A stretch of DNA of 64,000 bases from JBDRED01 sp043820025 [NCBI: Elusimicrobiota bacterium] (GTDB lineage: Bacteria; RUG730; JBDRED01), in the NCBI GenBank assembly GCA_043820025.1, contig JBDRED010000034.1, positions 17,777 through 81,776 on the forward strand, given 5' to 3'. Below the pieces are notes generated by a model that was not told where the DNA came from, did not search any database, and was given only the letters and a program-made list of their open reading frames with translations. The position numbers and the translations under genes were made by a program. Positions 16,377 to 24,527 of the stretch are shown here, piece by piece (the first letter of the stretch is position 1; each line of letters opens with the position of its first letter).

Positions 16377-17576
16377 ATGAATAAAATCTTGTTTAATAAA
16401 AATTTTAATAATCAAGGTGAAGCTCTTCCTTTAATAACATTTATTATACTGATAGTTGTAGTTCTTGGCGCTGCAATAACGCTTATGGTAAGAGAAGAAG
16501 TAAAAGAATCAACAATGCTTAGAGGAGGGAATGAAGCGTTATATATTGCAGAAGGAGGAGCGCACAAAGCTATAAGCAAAATTACTTCAAGTAGCGAGGA
16601 ATTTACAGGTGAAGGGGATGTTCCTCTCGGAAAAGGAATGTATACAGTCACAGTAACTAATCAGGGTAATGATCTTTATGAAATAATATCTACAGGGTAT
16701 ATACCAAACAGCAGTAATCCTAAACATGCGAGAAGACTGCGTATTTTATTCGCGCTTGCCTCAGACGATCCAAGCAGAGGATTTGTTCAGGACGAGGCGT
16801 TCAATTATGCAGCTGTAGGCAATGATAACCTGTATATTAATAATATGTCAATAATAAATTCAGCAAATCCCGGTAATCAAGGCAATATCAGGTCTAACGC
16901 AAATATTACATGCGAAAATGGAGCAATAGTTAATGGCAATGCTTATGCTGTCGGGAGCATTAATCTTATTGGCGCATCTGTAATAAATGGCACGCAAAAT
17001 ATAGGACAAGCAGTACTTGCATTGCCTGAAATAGATTTAGATTATTATAGCCAAAAAGCTAAGGAAGGCGGGGTTTTAGAGGGTAACCAAACATATAGCA
17101 GCGGCATAACTAATTTAGGGCCGGTGTATATTAATGGAGACCTTGTTATAGAAAACACAGCTATTGTAAACCTTACGGGCGATATATATGTGAAAGGCAA
17201 TATCTCGCTTCATAATACATCGTATGTTAAAGGCGGATATGTAATATGCGCTGAAGGCACTATTTTAGCAAAAAATCTTGCGTATGTCGGCCAAGGCGAT
17301 AATATTACAGCTATAATAACATCAAATAATACCTCTCAAGCTATTGTGCTTCAAAACGCGTCAGTTACGTCAAAAGCTATTTACTATGCGCCTAAGGGTT
17401 CGTTAAAGGTTCGAAACGCAGCAATAATAAATGGGTGTCTTGTTGCTAAAAATTTGGAAATATCAAACGGCGCTATTGTTAATCATATGATAGATATTAA
17501 TCTTGACCTGCCTGGAGCGAATGCTATAGGTGGAGAGAATAGAGTCGTATCGTGGAGAGAGATATCAATTGAATAG
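16377..17576 (+). CDS. PilX-like pilus assembly protein with repetitive passenger domain (copy 1)
   Basis: The 399-residue protein starts like PilX: a short N-terminus, one membrane helix (ALPLITFIILIVVVLGAA, about residues 16-33) and the motif GNEALYIAEGGAHKAIS. It lacks a class III Gly-Phe pilin site. Residues about 140-385 are rich in Asn, Ile, Val and Gly, in short alternating strands (NGNAYAVGSINLIGAS, VYINGDLVIENTAI) that look like a right-handed beta-solenoid, as in bactofilins and pilus-linked DUF7305 proteins. The stretch PEIDLDYYSQKAKEGG is shared in form with the next gene. It probably sits at the pilus base or tip. SD AAAGGAGG is strong. Confidence 0.75.
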   Translation: MNKILFNKNFNNQGEALPLITFIILIVVVLGAAITLMVREEVKESTMLRGGNEALYIAEGGAHKAISKITSSSEEFTGEGDVPLGKGMYTVTVTNQGNDLYEIISTGYIPNSSNPKHARRLRILFALASDDPSRGFVQDEAFNYAAVGNDNLYINNMSIINSANPGNQGNIRSNANITCENGAIVNGNAYAVGSINLIGASVINGTQNIGQAVLALPEIDLDYYSQKAKEGGVLEGNQTYSSGITNLGPVYINGDLVIENTAIVNLTGDIYVKGNISLHNTSYVKGGYVICAEGTILAKNLAYVGQGDNITAIITSNNTSQAIVLQNASVTSKAIYYAPKGSLKVRNAAIINGCLVAKNLEISNGAIVNHMIDINLDLPGANAIGGENRVVSWREISIE

Positions 17577-17600
17577 ATATTTATAGCATGGGGGAAGTGT

Positions 17601-18818
17601 ATGAAGAAAATATTGTGCAGGTGTTTTTCCGGGCTTGGAAATAACACAGGCGCTGTTCTTCCGTTAGTTCTGTTTATCTCAACTATTTCTGTTATCCTTG
17701 CGGCAGGTATTACCATTATGATAAATGAAGATATAAAACAAACTATTATGGTAACAAGAGGAAATGAAGCGCTGTATATAGCTGAAGGCGGAGCGCATAA
17801 AGCTATAAGCCAAATATTAGCTGCTGCGGGCGCATATACAGGCGAATCCGATACTGCGTTAGGAAAAGGTGCGTTCACGGTAAATGTAACAAGCCTCGGA
17901 AATAGTCTATATGAGATAATTTCTACAGGGTATATTCCTGATAGTTTAAATCCCAAGGAACAAAGGCGTATTAAGGTTATATTTATTTTAGGCGCGACAA
18001 CCGGCTCAAGCAGCGGTATTCAGTTTGTTCATGATGAAATATTCAGCTATGTGCTTGCGGCTAAAAACGGGCTTAATTTAACTAATGCCTGCACAGTAAA
18101 TTCAATAAATCCGTCTAACTCAGGGCATATTTATTCGAATGCCGATATTTTATGTAAAAACGCTGTAGTTGTTAATGGAGACGCATATGCTGTAGGCACG
18201 ATTACACTTCAAAACGCGTCTGTGATTACCGGATCGAAAAATCCGGGTTCTTCTCCAATAGTATTTCCGCCGGTTGATGCGGATTATTACAAAGCAAAAG
18301 CTCAGGAGGGCGGAACTCTGACAGGAGACCAAACATTTACAAGCGGCGTTACAACGCTTGGCCCTGTATATATAAATGGAAATTTAACCGTTCAAAACAC
18401 AGGCAGTGTTATATTAGCGGGCTGTATTTACGTGACCGGAAATATTACGTTAAAAAATACAGCGTATATGAAAGGCGGATATGTAATTTTTTCTGAGGGA
18501 ATCATTGAGACAAGAAACGCAACTTATTTTGGAGCGTCGAGCGAGACAACCGCTGTAATAACAACCAGCTCTTCGAATCCGGCCATTAAGCTTGGGAATG
18601 CCAGCGTTAGTTCTAATTGTATTTTTTATGCTCCGGACGGTGGTATAGAAATTTCGAACGCGTGCACCATAAAAGGGTCATTAGTGGCGGATAGTATAAA
18701 TATAAAAAATGCTTCACAGATAAACCTGATGTCAGACAACACTCTTGATCTTCCCGGTTCGACAAAGGTTTCGCAAGAAAGCAAGATCATTTCGTGGAAA
18801 GAGATTCCAATATCATAA
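17601..18818 (+). CDS. PilX-like pilus assembly protein with repetitive passenger domain (copy 2)
   Basis: A 405-residue tandem paralogue of the gene before it, with the same layout: one N-terminal helix (VLPLVLFISTISVILAAG), the motif GNEALYIAEGGAHKAIS identical to copy 1, LYEIISTGYIPDS, then the Asn/Val/Ile-rich strand repeats and PPVDADYYKAKAQEGG. The two differ throughout, so the duplication is old, and both frames are open and apparently under selection. Like copy 1 it has no pilin peptidase site of the usual form. GGGGGAAG precedes the ATG. It probably acts in the same pilus priming or tip complex. Confidence 0.75.
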   Translation: MKKILCRCFSGLGNNTGAVLPLVLFISTISVILAAGITIMINEDIKQTIMVTRGNEALYIAEGGAHKAISQILAAAGAYTGESDTALGKGAFTVNVTSLGNSLYEIISTGYIPDSLNPKEQRRIKVIFILGATTGSSSGIQFVHDEIFSYVLAAKNGLNLTNACTVNSINPSNSGHIYSNADILCKNAVVVNGDAYAVGTITLQNASVITGSKNPGSSPIVFPPVDADYYKAKAQEGGTLTGDQTFTSGVTTLGPVYINGNLTVQNTGSVILAGCIYVTGNITLKNTAYMKGGYVIFSEGIIETRNATYFGASSETTAVITTSSSNPAIKLGNASVSSNCIFYAPDGGIEISNACTIKGSLVADSINIKNASQINLMSDNTLDLPGSTKVSQESKIISWKEIPIS

Positions 18819-18865
18819 TAAATATGCTATAAAAAAATATTACCGGTAAAATAGAGGCGGGTTAT

Positions 18866-19369
18866 ATGAAATCGTTTTTTAGTAAAAAAATGTTGTTAGG
18901 TTTTACTCTTATAGAATTAATGATTTCGGTTGTTTTGATGGGTATTGTAGGCCTTGCTATTACAAGTTATTTTTCAGATATTTTTAAACAATGGTTTAAG
19001 GTAAGCAATCAGATATCTTCCCAGCAGGAAGCAAGAGTAGTTATTGAAGAGATGACAAGTTTTATTAGGCAGTCTTCAAATCCTGTGGCAGGCATGTCTC
19101 CTGCGATAGGCGCTGCTTCGTCTTCAGAGATATCATTTCTTTATTCCGGAAGTCAGGGCAATAAACAAATGAAGTATTATAAAAATGGAGACGAATTATT
19201 TAGAGTTGTTAATGGCGTAACATCTACAGTAATTCATGGGGGGCTTCAGAGCGTTTATTTTACGCATGTGTCAAGTTATGTAGTGGAAATTGGAAGCATG
19301 GTTGTGCGTTCCGGCGACGATGTATTTGAAATGAATAAGACGGTTTATTTAAGGAATAGAGAATATTAA
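18866..19369 (+). CDS. Type IV pilin-like protein (PulJ/PilW-like minor pilin)
   Basis: A 167-residue prepilin with the classic site LLG-FTLIELMISVVLMG: cleavage after Gly at residue 12 and Glu at mature position 5. The helix is followed by a globular domain with a QQEARVVIEEMTSFIRQS stretch and a beta-rich end, as in PulJ/GspJ and PilW. It follows the PilX-like pair by 47 bases and its stop lies 12 bases before the TMTC-like gene. Together PilV-, PilX- and PilW-like proteins form the complex that primes pilus assembly. No major pilin, PilB, PilC or PilQ gene is present here. Confidence 0.83.
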   Translation: MKSFFSKKMLLGFTLIELMISVVLMGIVGLAITSYFSDIFKQWFKVSNQISSQQEARVVIEEMTSFIRQSSNPVAGMSPAIGAASSSEISFLYSGSQGNKQMKYYKNGDELFRVVNGVTSTVIHGGLQSVYFTHVSSYVVEIGSMVVRSGDDVFEMNKTVYLRNREY

Positions 19370-19390
19370 TATTTAGGAGATTTGCATTCT

Positions 19391-21106
19391 TTGGCTCAAA
19401 ATAATCCTACTAGTAAACATGATAAATTTTATTTATTTGTCCCTCTTATGCTTATCGCGGTTATACTCATATGTTACACGCATACCTTAAAGTTTCCTTT
19501 TTTATGGGATGATGAAGTTATAATAGTTCAAAATCCTGCTGTGCAGGACGCTGATGCTGTTAGATATATTTTTAAGACAACATTATTCGGCGGAAAAGCT
19601 GACCAGGGCACATTTTACAGGCCTCTTCATGTGCTTTCCTATATCATGGACTACAAAATATCCGCGCTAAACACAATCAGCTATCATATTACAAATACAG
19701 CGCTCCATACAGGAATTGTATTGTTGATTTGGTTTTTACTTCAATTAGTCGGAATTAAGAAAAAAATAGCGTTCGTAACAGCCTTTATATTTGCTGCGCA
19801 TCCTATTAATACTGAGGCAGTTATTTATATTTCTGACAGGGGCGACCTTCTATTTACATTTTTTTCTTTATGCAGTATCTACTCATTTATTAAGGGTTCT
19901 TCAGGTAAAAAGATTGGTTATATTATTAGTGTAGTAACCTTTTTAATAGCTTTATTCTCAAAAGAGACAGCTGTTGTTGTGCCATTTATCCTCGCAGTAT
20001 ATTCGTGGATGTTTTTGCGAAAGAATAAGGATTTTCTCCGGAAGATTGTTTTATCTCTTCTAATCGCTATAGCTGTTGGCTACACATTTAAACAGATTGG
20101 GTATATCGGAGTATCATCTAAGACAACGCTTTCTTTAATAGCGCACGCGTCAATTTGGGAGCGAGTGTTAACATTTCCAAGAATAGTATTTACTTATATT
20201 GTTTTATTGGTTTTCCCGTATCACCTGCATATGGAATATATGTTTGTTGTTAGAAGTGCTGTGAGCGCGTATATTTGGCTTGGCGTTCCATTAATAATTT
20301 TTATAATTTATTTATTAATTAAATACGTTAAGCCGAGAAAAATAACGGTTTTTTTTCTTCTTTGGTTTTTTTTAGCGCTTGGGCCTTTTTATAATTTGGC
20401 GGTGGCTCTTGCGTCAACAGTTAGAGAACATTGGGTGTATTTCCCGAGCATTGGTTTTTTTACTGTTCTTACAACAGGCGGGTTTCAATTATATGAATCA
20501 ATAAATAAGAAAATTTTAAAAAAAGTATTTCTGCTGTTAGTGGCGGCGCTTGGAATTTATTATGTTAGTTATACAATAGTAAGAGGCAGAGACTGGAGCA
20601 GTCCCGGAAAACTATATCTGAATGATGTTAGATATGAGCCGCTGAGTTTTACGCTTCATAATAATGTCGGAGTAGAATATTTTAGAAGCGGAAATTTGGA
20701 AGAGGCAAGTAAGGCGTTTTTAAAGGCTATTGATACTGCGCCAAACAAATCGTTTAATATGGCGTACACTAATTTAGGCGTGATTTACGAGAGAAGCGGC
20801 GAAAATGAAAAGGCTTTAGAGATGTATGAAAAAAGCGTTAATGTGTCTGACTCCCAGATTGGGTATAGTAATTTAGGCAATATGTATCTAAAGTTTGCAA
20901 GATATGATAACGCGATAAATGTGTTAAAAAACGCGGTTGAGTTATATCCTATAAGCCTGGAGTTGTTATATAAACTTGCTGCTGCCTATTATTTGAAAGG
21001 CGATCTTGTAAATGCCTATAATACATTCTTGCGGGTCGAGAAAATACAGGCAAATTACGAGCAGACAAGGACTGCGTTAAGTGAGATAGAGAGAATACTA
21101 AATTAG
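19391..21106 (+). CDS. TMTC-like membrane glycosyltransferase with C-terminal TPRs
   Basis: About 571 residues. The N-terminal 390 residues hold roughly ten membrane helices and motifs shared with GT-C enzymes of the PMT/TMTC type: an acidic pair in FLWDDEVIIVQNP, then FYRPLHVLS, YHITNTALH and AAHPINTEAVIYISDRGDLL. The last 190 residues are tetratricopeptide repeats (NNVGVEYFRSGNLEEASKAF, NLGVIYERSGENEKALEMYE). TMTC enzymes transfer mannose from a lipid carrier to proteins. TTG at 19391 is chosen because AGGAGA lies about 10 bases upstream; TTG at 19382 is too close to it. It ends the pilin operon, so a role in modifying pilins is possible but unproven. Confidence 0.75.
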   Translation: MAQNNPTSKHDKFYLFVPLMLIAVILICYTHTLKFPFLWDDEVIIVQNPAVQDADAVRYIFKTTLFGGKADQGTFYRPLHVLSYIMDYKISALNTISYHITNTALHTGIVLLIWFLLQLVGIKKKIAFVTAFIFAAHPINTEAVIYISDRGDLLFTFFSLCSIYSFIKGSSGKKIGYIISVVTFLIALFSKETAVVVPFILAVYSWMFLRKNKDFLRKIVLSLLIAIAVGYTFKQIGYIGVSSKTTLSLIAHASIWERVLTFPRIVFTYIVLLVFPYHLHMEYMFVVRSAVSAYIWLGVPLIIFIIYLLIKYVKPRKITVFFLLWFFLALGPFYNLAVALASTVREHWVYFPSIGFFTVLTTGGFQLYESINKKILKKVFLLLVAALGIYYVSYTIVRGRDWSSPGKLYLNDVRYEPLSFTLHNNVGVEYFRSGNLEEASKAFLKAIDTAPNKSFNMAYTNLGVIYERSGENEKALEMYEKSVNVSDSQIGYSNLGNMYLKFARYDNAINVLKNAVELYPISLELLYKLAAAYYLKGDLVNAYNTFLRVEKIQANYEQTRTALSEIERILN

Positions 21107-21213
21107 AATTAGAGGCCATTTTTAAATTTCGGAATAATATTTCTAGTAAAAATTTAACATAATAAAAAGAAAATATATTAAAATATTTGATCCGGTTTTC
21201 GATGGAGTATTAA

Positions 21214-23241
21214 ATGCTGACAATTACGAATTTAAAAGAGAAAGCAAAAGAATTTGGATATAGGATAGAGCTGCCTGTTTTTGAGAGAACGTCGGATGAG
21301 ATTAGGGTAAATGCAGCTCATTCAATGAATGAGGCAGATAAGGAGCTGGATTCAATAGCTGCGCTTTGGGATGAGGATTTGAGTTTTAAAAATACGATGG
21401 TAAGGCTTGATGATATTTTTTATAAGATAGGCAATGTGTATTCGAGAATTATCTTTATTATGAACACCAGTCCTTTAAAAGAACTAAGGGAAACTTGCGA
21501 AGAAATGATTTTAGAGCTTGAAAAATGGAGGATTAAAACAGAATATAGAGAGGATATATATGATAAAGTGAGTAAGTGTTCCGTAAAGATAAATAATTTG
21601 CATGGCGAAGATATCAGGCTGTATGATCATATTTTGGAACGGTATAAACGGCTTGGTTTTGGACTAGGAAAAGAATCAAAGGATGAGATAAAAAAAATTA
21701 AACAAGAACTTTCCGCGCTTGAGACAAGTTTTGCGGCAAATATTCGCGAGGATACTATAAAAATCAAATTCTCTTCTGAAGAACTGAGCGGAGTGCCTGA
21801 GGATATGCTGAGCGAATTTACGCGTGATGATTCCGGCGAATATATCATTAATCCAAAATCAGCATCCATTGTGACAAAGATAATGCAGAACGCTAAGCCG
21901 GAAGAAACCAGAAAAAAGATTTATACAGCGCGGCTTAATGTGGCAAAGGATAAGAATATTGAAGTCCTGGATAATGCTGTGCGGCTAAGAGCGCGCTTGG
22001 CTAAACTATTGAAATATGAGTCATGGGCAGACTATAAATTAGATATAACAATGGCTAAAAAAAAGGAGACTGTTGAAAAGTTTATCTTTGGCTTGCGCGA
22101 CAAATTAGATAATAAATTTAGAGATGAATTAAGCGTATTTGAAAATATGAAAAAAAATGACACCAAAGATGACAGTTCTAAAATATGCTCTTGGGACATA
22201 GCGTATTATGTTAATAAGCTCGTTAAGGAACGTTACAATATTGACCTTAACGAACTTCGCAAATATTTTGAGTATGACAGAACGCTTAATGGTATGTTTA
22301 AAATTTTTGAAAAGGTGTTTGGGATAAAGATAAATGAGGTTGAGTGCAGTTATAAATGGGCGCAAGACATAAAATTATACGCAATCTTGGATGGAATAAA
22401 GGATGAACCGCTTGGCCTGTTTTATCTGGATATGTTCCCTCGTGATGGGAAGTTTAATCATTTTGCCGAGTTTGGTTTATTTGGCGCAAAAAAAATCGGA
22501 GATAATATTTATCAAAGGCCTGTCGCGGCGCTCGTCTGTAATTTTGACAGGCCCGGCGCAGATACTCCGTCATTACTAACGTACAGCCAGGTTGACACAT
22601 TGTTTCATGAATTTGGGCATGTTCTGCACTCACTATTAACAAAAGCGAAGTATATAGAGCATTCCGGCACTAATGTTCCGATTGATTTTGTCGAGGTGCC
22701 TTCGCAGGTTCTGGAATACTGGATAGAGGACAAAGATATAATTAACAGCTTTGCTGTTGATTATAGAGATAAAACTAAAAAAATACCTGACAGCTTTTTG
22801 GACGCTATGAAGGAAATAAAAAAAATAAACATTGCTGCGCATTACAGAGCTCAAATGGCGTACAGTCTTATTGACATAAATCTGCATTCAAAGCTGGATG
22901 AGAATCATAAAGAAGATCTAGTCAGATACACTAATAATATTTTAGAAAAAACATATATGGCATTACCGCTTGATACGGCTTTTATCGCCGGGTTTGGGCA
23001 TTTGATGGGCTATGACTCAGGGTATTACGGTTACGCTTGGGCTGATGTTATATCAGCGGATATAGCATTGCAGTTTAGCTCGAGTAAGCTTGGTTTTTTT
23101 AATAATAAATTAGGTATTAAGTTTAGAAAAGAAATTCTTGAACAAGGCGATGGCAGGCCTGTTGAAGAATCTTTGAGAGCGTTTTTAGGCAGAGAATACT
23201 CAATAGACTCATTTTTTAAAAAATGCGGGATAAGGGAGTGA
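21214..23241 (+). CDS. M3 family metallopeptidase (oligopeptidase A/F-like)
   Basis: A 675-residue soluble zinc peptidase. The catalytic signature FHEFGHVLHS (HExGH, with the third ligand Glu about 25 residues on in IDFVEVPSQ) lies near residue 465, and the long helical N-terminal half is typical of M3 enzymes (oligopeptidase A, oligoendopeptidase F, thimet). The length fits oligopeptidase A (about 680). No signal peptide is seen, so it likely degrades short peptides in the cytoplasm. GGAG lies seven bases before the ATG. It overlaps no gene upstream and is followed at once by the OmpA lipoprotein. Confidence 0.92.
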   Translation: MLTITNLKEKAKEFGYRIELPVFERTSDEIRVNAAHSMNEADKELDSIAALWDEDLSFKNTMVRLDDIFYKIGNVYSRIIFIMNTSPLKELRETCEEMILELEKWRIKTEYREDIYDKVSKCSVKINNLHGEDIRLYDHILERYKRLGFGLGKESKDEIKKIKQELSALETSFAANIREDTIKIKFSSEELSGVPEDMLSEFTRDDSGEYIINPKSASIVTKIMQNAKPEETRKKIYTARLNVAKDKNIEVLDNAVRLRARLAKLLKYESWADYKLDITMAKKKETVEKFIFGLRDKLDNKFRDELSVFENMKKNDTKDDSSKICSWDIAYYVNKLVKERYNIDLNELRKYFEYDRTLNGMFKIFEKVFGIKINEVECSYKWAQDIKLYAILDGIKDEPLGLFYLDMFPRDGKFNHFAEFGLFGAKKIGDNIYQRPVAALVCNFDRPGADTPSLLTYSQVDTLFHEFGHVLHSLLTKAKYIEHSGTNVPIDFVEVPSQVLEYWIEDKDIINSFAVDYRDKTKKIPDSFLDAMKEIKKINIAAHYRAQMAYSLIDINLHSKLDENHKEDLVRYTNNILEKTYMALPLDTAFIAGFGHLMGYDSGYYGYAWADVISADIALQFSSSKLGFFNNKLGIKFRKEILEQGDGRPVEESLRAFLGREYSIDSFFKKCGIRE

Positions 23242-23246
23242 GTAGT

Positions 23247-24152
23247 ATGAAAAAAAATATTTTAGTATTTACTTTAATATTTTTAAGCGGCTGCGGTCTT
23301 AAAAATTATCAGAAATCCACATTTTTAGGAGCTGCTGCAGGAGCTGCTGCATCAGCTGTAATAGTTAATGATTCAAAGAGGGTGGTTGAGGGCGCAGTAA
23401 TAGGCGCTATGACAGGCGCTTTGATTGGCAGGGGAATAGCGTGTTTACTATTTAATTGCGGGGATGAGATAGAAAGATTAAAACGTGAAGCGTATGAGCG
23501 AAGGCTTGCTGAAGAGCAGAGGCTTGCTGAAGAGCAGAGGCTTGCCGAAGAGCAGAGACTTGCAGAAGAACAGAGGCTTGCAGAAGAACAGAGGCTTGCC
23601 GAAGAGCAGAGACTTGCAGAAGAACAGAGGCTTGCCGAAGAGCAGAGGCTTGCTGAAGAGCAGAGGCTTGCCGAAGAGCAGAGGCTTACTGAAGAGCAGA
23701 GGCTTACTGAAGAGCAGAGGCTTGCCGAAGAGCAGAGACTTGCTGAATTGAAAAAAAGAGAGGAAATGCAAAGGGCTGCAGAGGAAATGTTGAAAGCTGA
23801 TAATGACGCAAAGCTTGTTCTTGAAGGAATAAATTTTGAGTCAGACAGCGCAATATTAAGCGAGGATTCCGAGAAAACGCTTGATGATGTTGCCGGCGTT
23901 GTGGTAAATGATAAGACAGGAGTTATTATTGAAATCACGGCGCATACAGATAGTATAGGCTCAGAGGAATATAATCTAAATCTTTCCCAGAAAAGAGCTG
24001 ATTCGGTTATGAAATATTTAATGTCAAAGGGAGTAAATCAAGATAAGCTCAAAGCTAAGGGTATGGGAGAGAGCAGTCCGTCAGTTTTAAATGACACAGA
24101 GGAAGGCCGCGCTAAAAACCGCAGAATCGAGTTTAAGGTAATAAAGAATTAA
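23247..24152 (+). CDS. OmpA-family lipoprotein with glycine zipper and long repeat linker
   Basis: A 301-residue outer-membrane lipoprotein. The signal peptide ends in the lipobox LSGC (Cys 16). Next is a glycine-zipper region (LGAAAGAAASA, AVIGAMTGALIG), then a charged linker of 13 units of LAEEQR that should form a single long helix. The C-terminal OmpA/Pal domain (NFESDSAIL, AHTDSIGSEEYNLNLSQKRA, NRRIEF) binds peptidoglycan. It is thus likely a tether between outer membrane and cell wall. The ATG at 23247 follows GGGAGTG; a start at 23223 would overlap the peptidase gene and delay the signal peptide. Confidence 0.88.
   Translation: MKKNILVFTLIFLSGCGLKNYQKSTFLGAAAGAAASAVIVNDSKRVVEGAVIGAMTGALIGRGIACLLFNCGDEIERLKREAYERRLAEEQRLAEEQRLAEEQRLAEEQRLAEEQRLAEEQRLAEEQRLAEEQRLAEEQRLAEEQRLTEEQRLTEEQRLAEEQRLAELKKREEMQRAAEEMLKADNDAKLVLEGINFESDSAILSEDSEKTLDDVAGVVVNDKTGVIIEITAHTDSIGSEEYNLNLSQKRADSVMKYLMSKGVNQDKLKAKGMGESSPSVLNDTEEGRAKNRRIEFKVIKN
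23502..23735 (+). repeat. 13 tandem copies of an 18-bp in-frame repeat
   Basis: Units of AGGCTTGCXGAAGAGCAG, coding RLAEEQ, occur 13 times (two carry Thr in place of Ala), with a partial fourteenth unit after. Variants are shuffled among the copies, as produced by slippage or unequal exchange. The array length sets the linker length of the OmpA lipoprotein. Confidence 0.95.
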
Positions 24153-24178
24153 TTGGTATACAGAAGGTCTTATGTTGT

Positions 24179-24277
24179 CAAAATAGCGATATTGATGTAT
24201 TTGTTATAGGAGATATTAAATTCAAAGTTGTATCCTCGATATTATCAAAAGAAGAGTTTGCTTTGGAGCATTCTTGA
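24179..24277 (+). pseudogene. Fragment of an MNT-type nucleotidyltransferase gene
   Basis: Between the lipoprotein gene and tRNA-Glu, a 33-codon open stretch ending in TGA at 24275-24277 reads QNSDIDVFVIGDIKFKVVSS and then ILSKEEFALEHS. SDIDVFVIGD is the catalytic two-Asp motif of small nucleotidyltransferases (MNT family, partners of HEPN toxins or fused to HTH domains). The expected GS motif upstream is missing and the section between SSIL and SKEEF appears deleted. There is no start or ribosome binding site. I read it as a relic; its last bases now overlap the tRNA promoter. Confidence 0.5.
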
Positions 24278-24302
24278 CAATAAAATGGGATTTTGATATT
24301 CT
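24274..24302 (+). promoter_or_regulatory. Promoter for tRNA-Glu
   Basis: TTGACA at 24274-24279, a 17-base spacer, then TATTCT at 24297-24302. Transcription would start near 24309, seven bases before the mature tRNA end. Confidence 0.6.
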
Positions 24303-24315
24303 TACCTGCATTAAC

Positions 24316-24390
24316 GGCGCGTTCGTCTAGCCTGGTCTAGGACATTGCCCTCTCAAGGCAGAAACACGGGTTCAAATCCCGTACGCGCTA
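24316..24390 (+). tRNA. tRNA-Glu (CUC anticodon)
   Basis: 75 bases with acceptor GGCGCGT/ACGCGCT (one G-U at the end), anticodon stem TTGCC/GGCAG, loop CTCTCAA (anticodon CTC, reads GAG), and T-arm ACGGG-TTCAAAT-CCCGT with discriminator A. The TCGTCTAG start of the D region is typical of bacterial tRNA-Glu. CCA is not encoded. It has its own promoter. Confidence 0.95.
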
Positions 24391-24462
24391 GAAAATTTAG
24401 ACTTCTATTTGGCGTAAAAATCAAATCTAATTGAATAGTAGTATTAAACCGGGATTTGAACA

Positions 24463-24517
24463 CATTACAAATTATCTAAATCATAAAACGTAATGTCGAA
24501 TGTAGAGACCTGACCCC
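24463..24517 (+). repeat. Possible dispersed element ending AGAGACCTGACCCC
   Basis: CATTAC (24463-24468) and GTAATG (24490-24495) form a short inverted repeat followed by TGTAGAGACCTGACCCC. The tail resembles in style the GGGACAGACCCC hairpins elsewhere in the window and may be the end of a related REP-type element. It runs up to the uvrB ribosome binding site. Weak evidence from one copy. Confidence 0.3.
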
Positions 24518-24527
24518 TAGAGGCTTT

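Noticed and set aside
23309-23938. Long Ser/Leu/Cys-rich open frames opposite the OmpA lipoprotein gene
   Set aside because: They arise because the 18-bp repeat is open in all frames; no ribosome binding site, and the + frame has a clear lipobox and OmpA domain.
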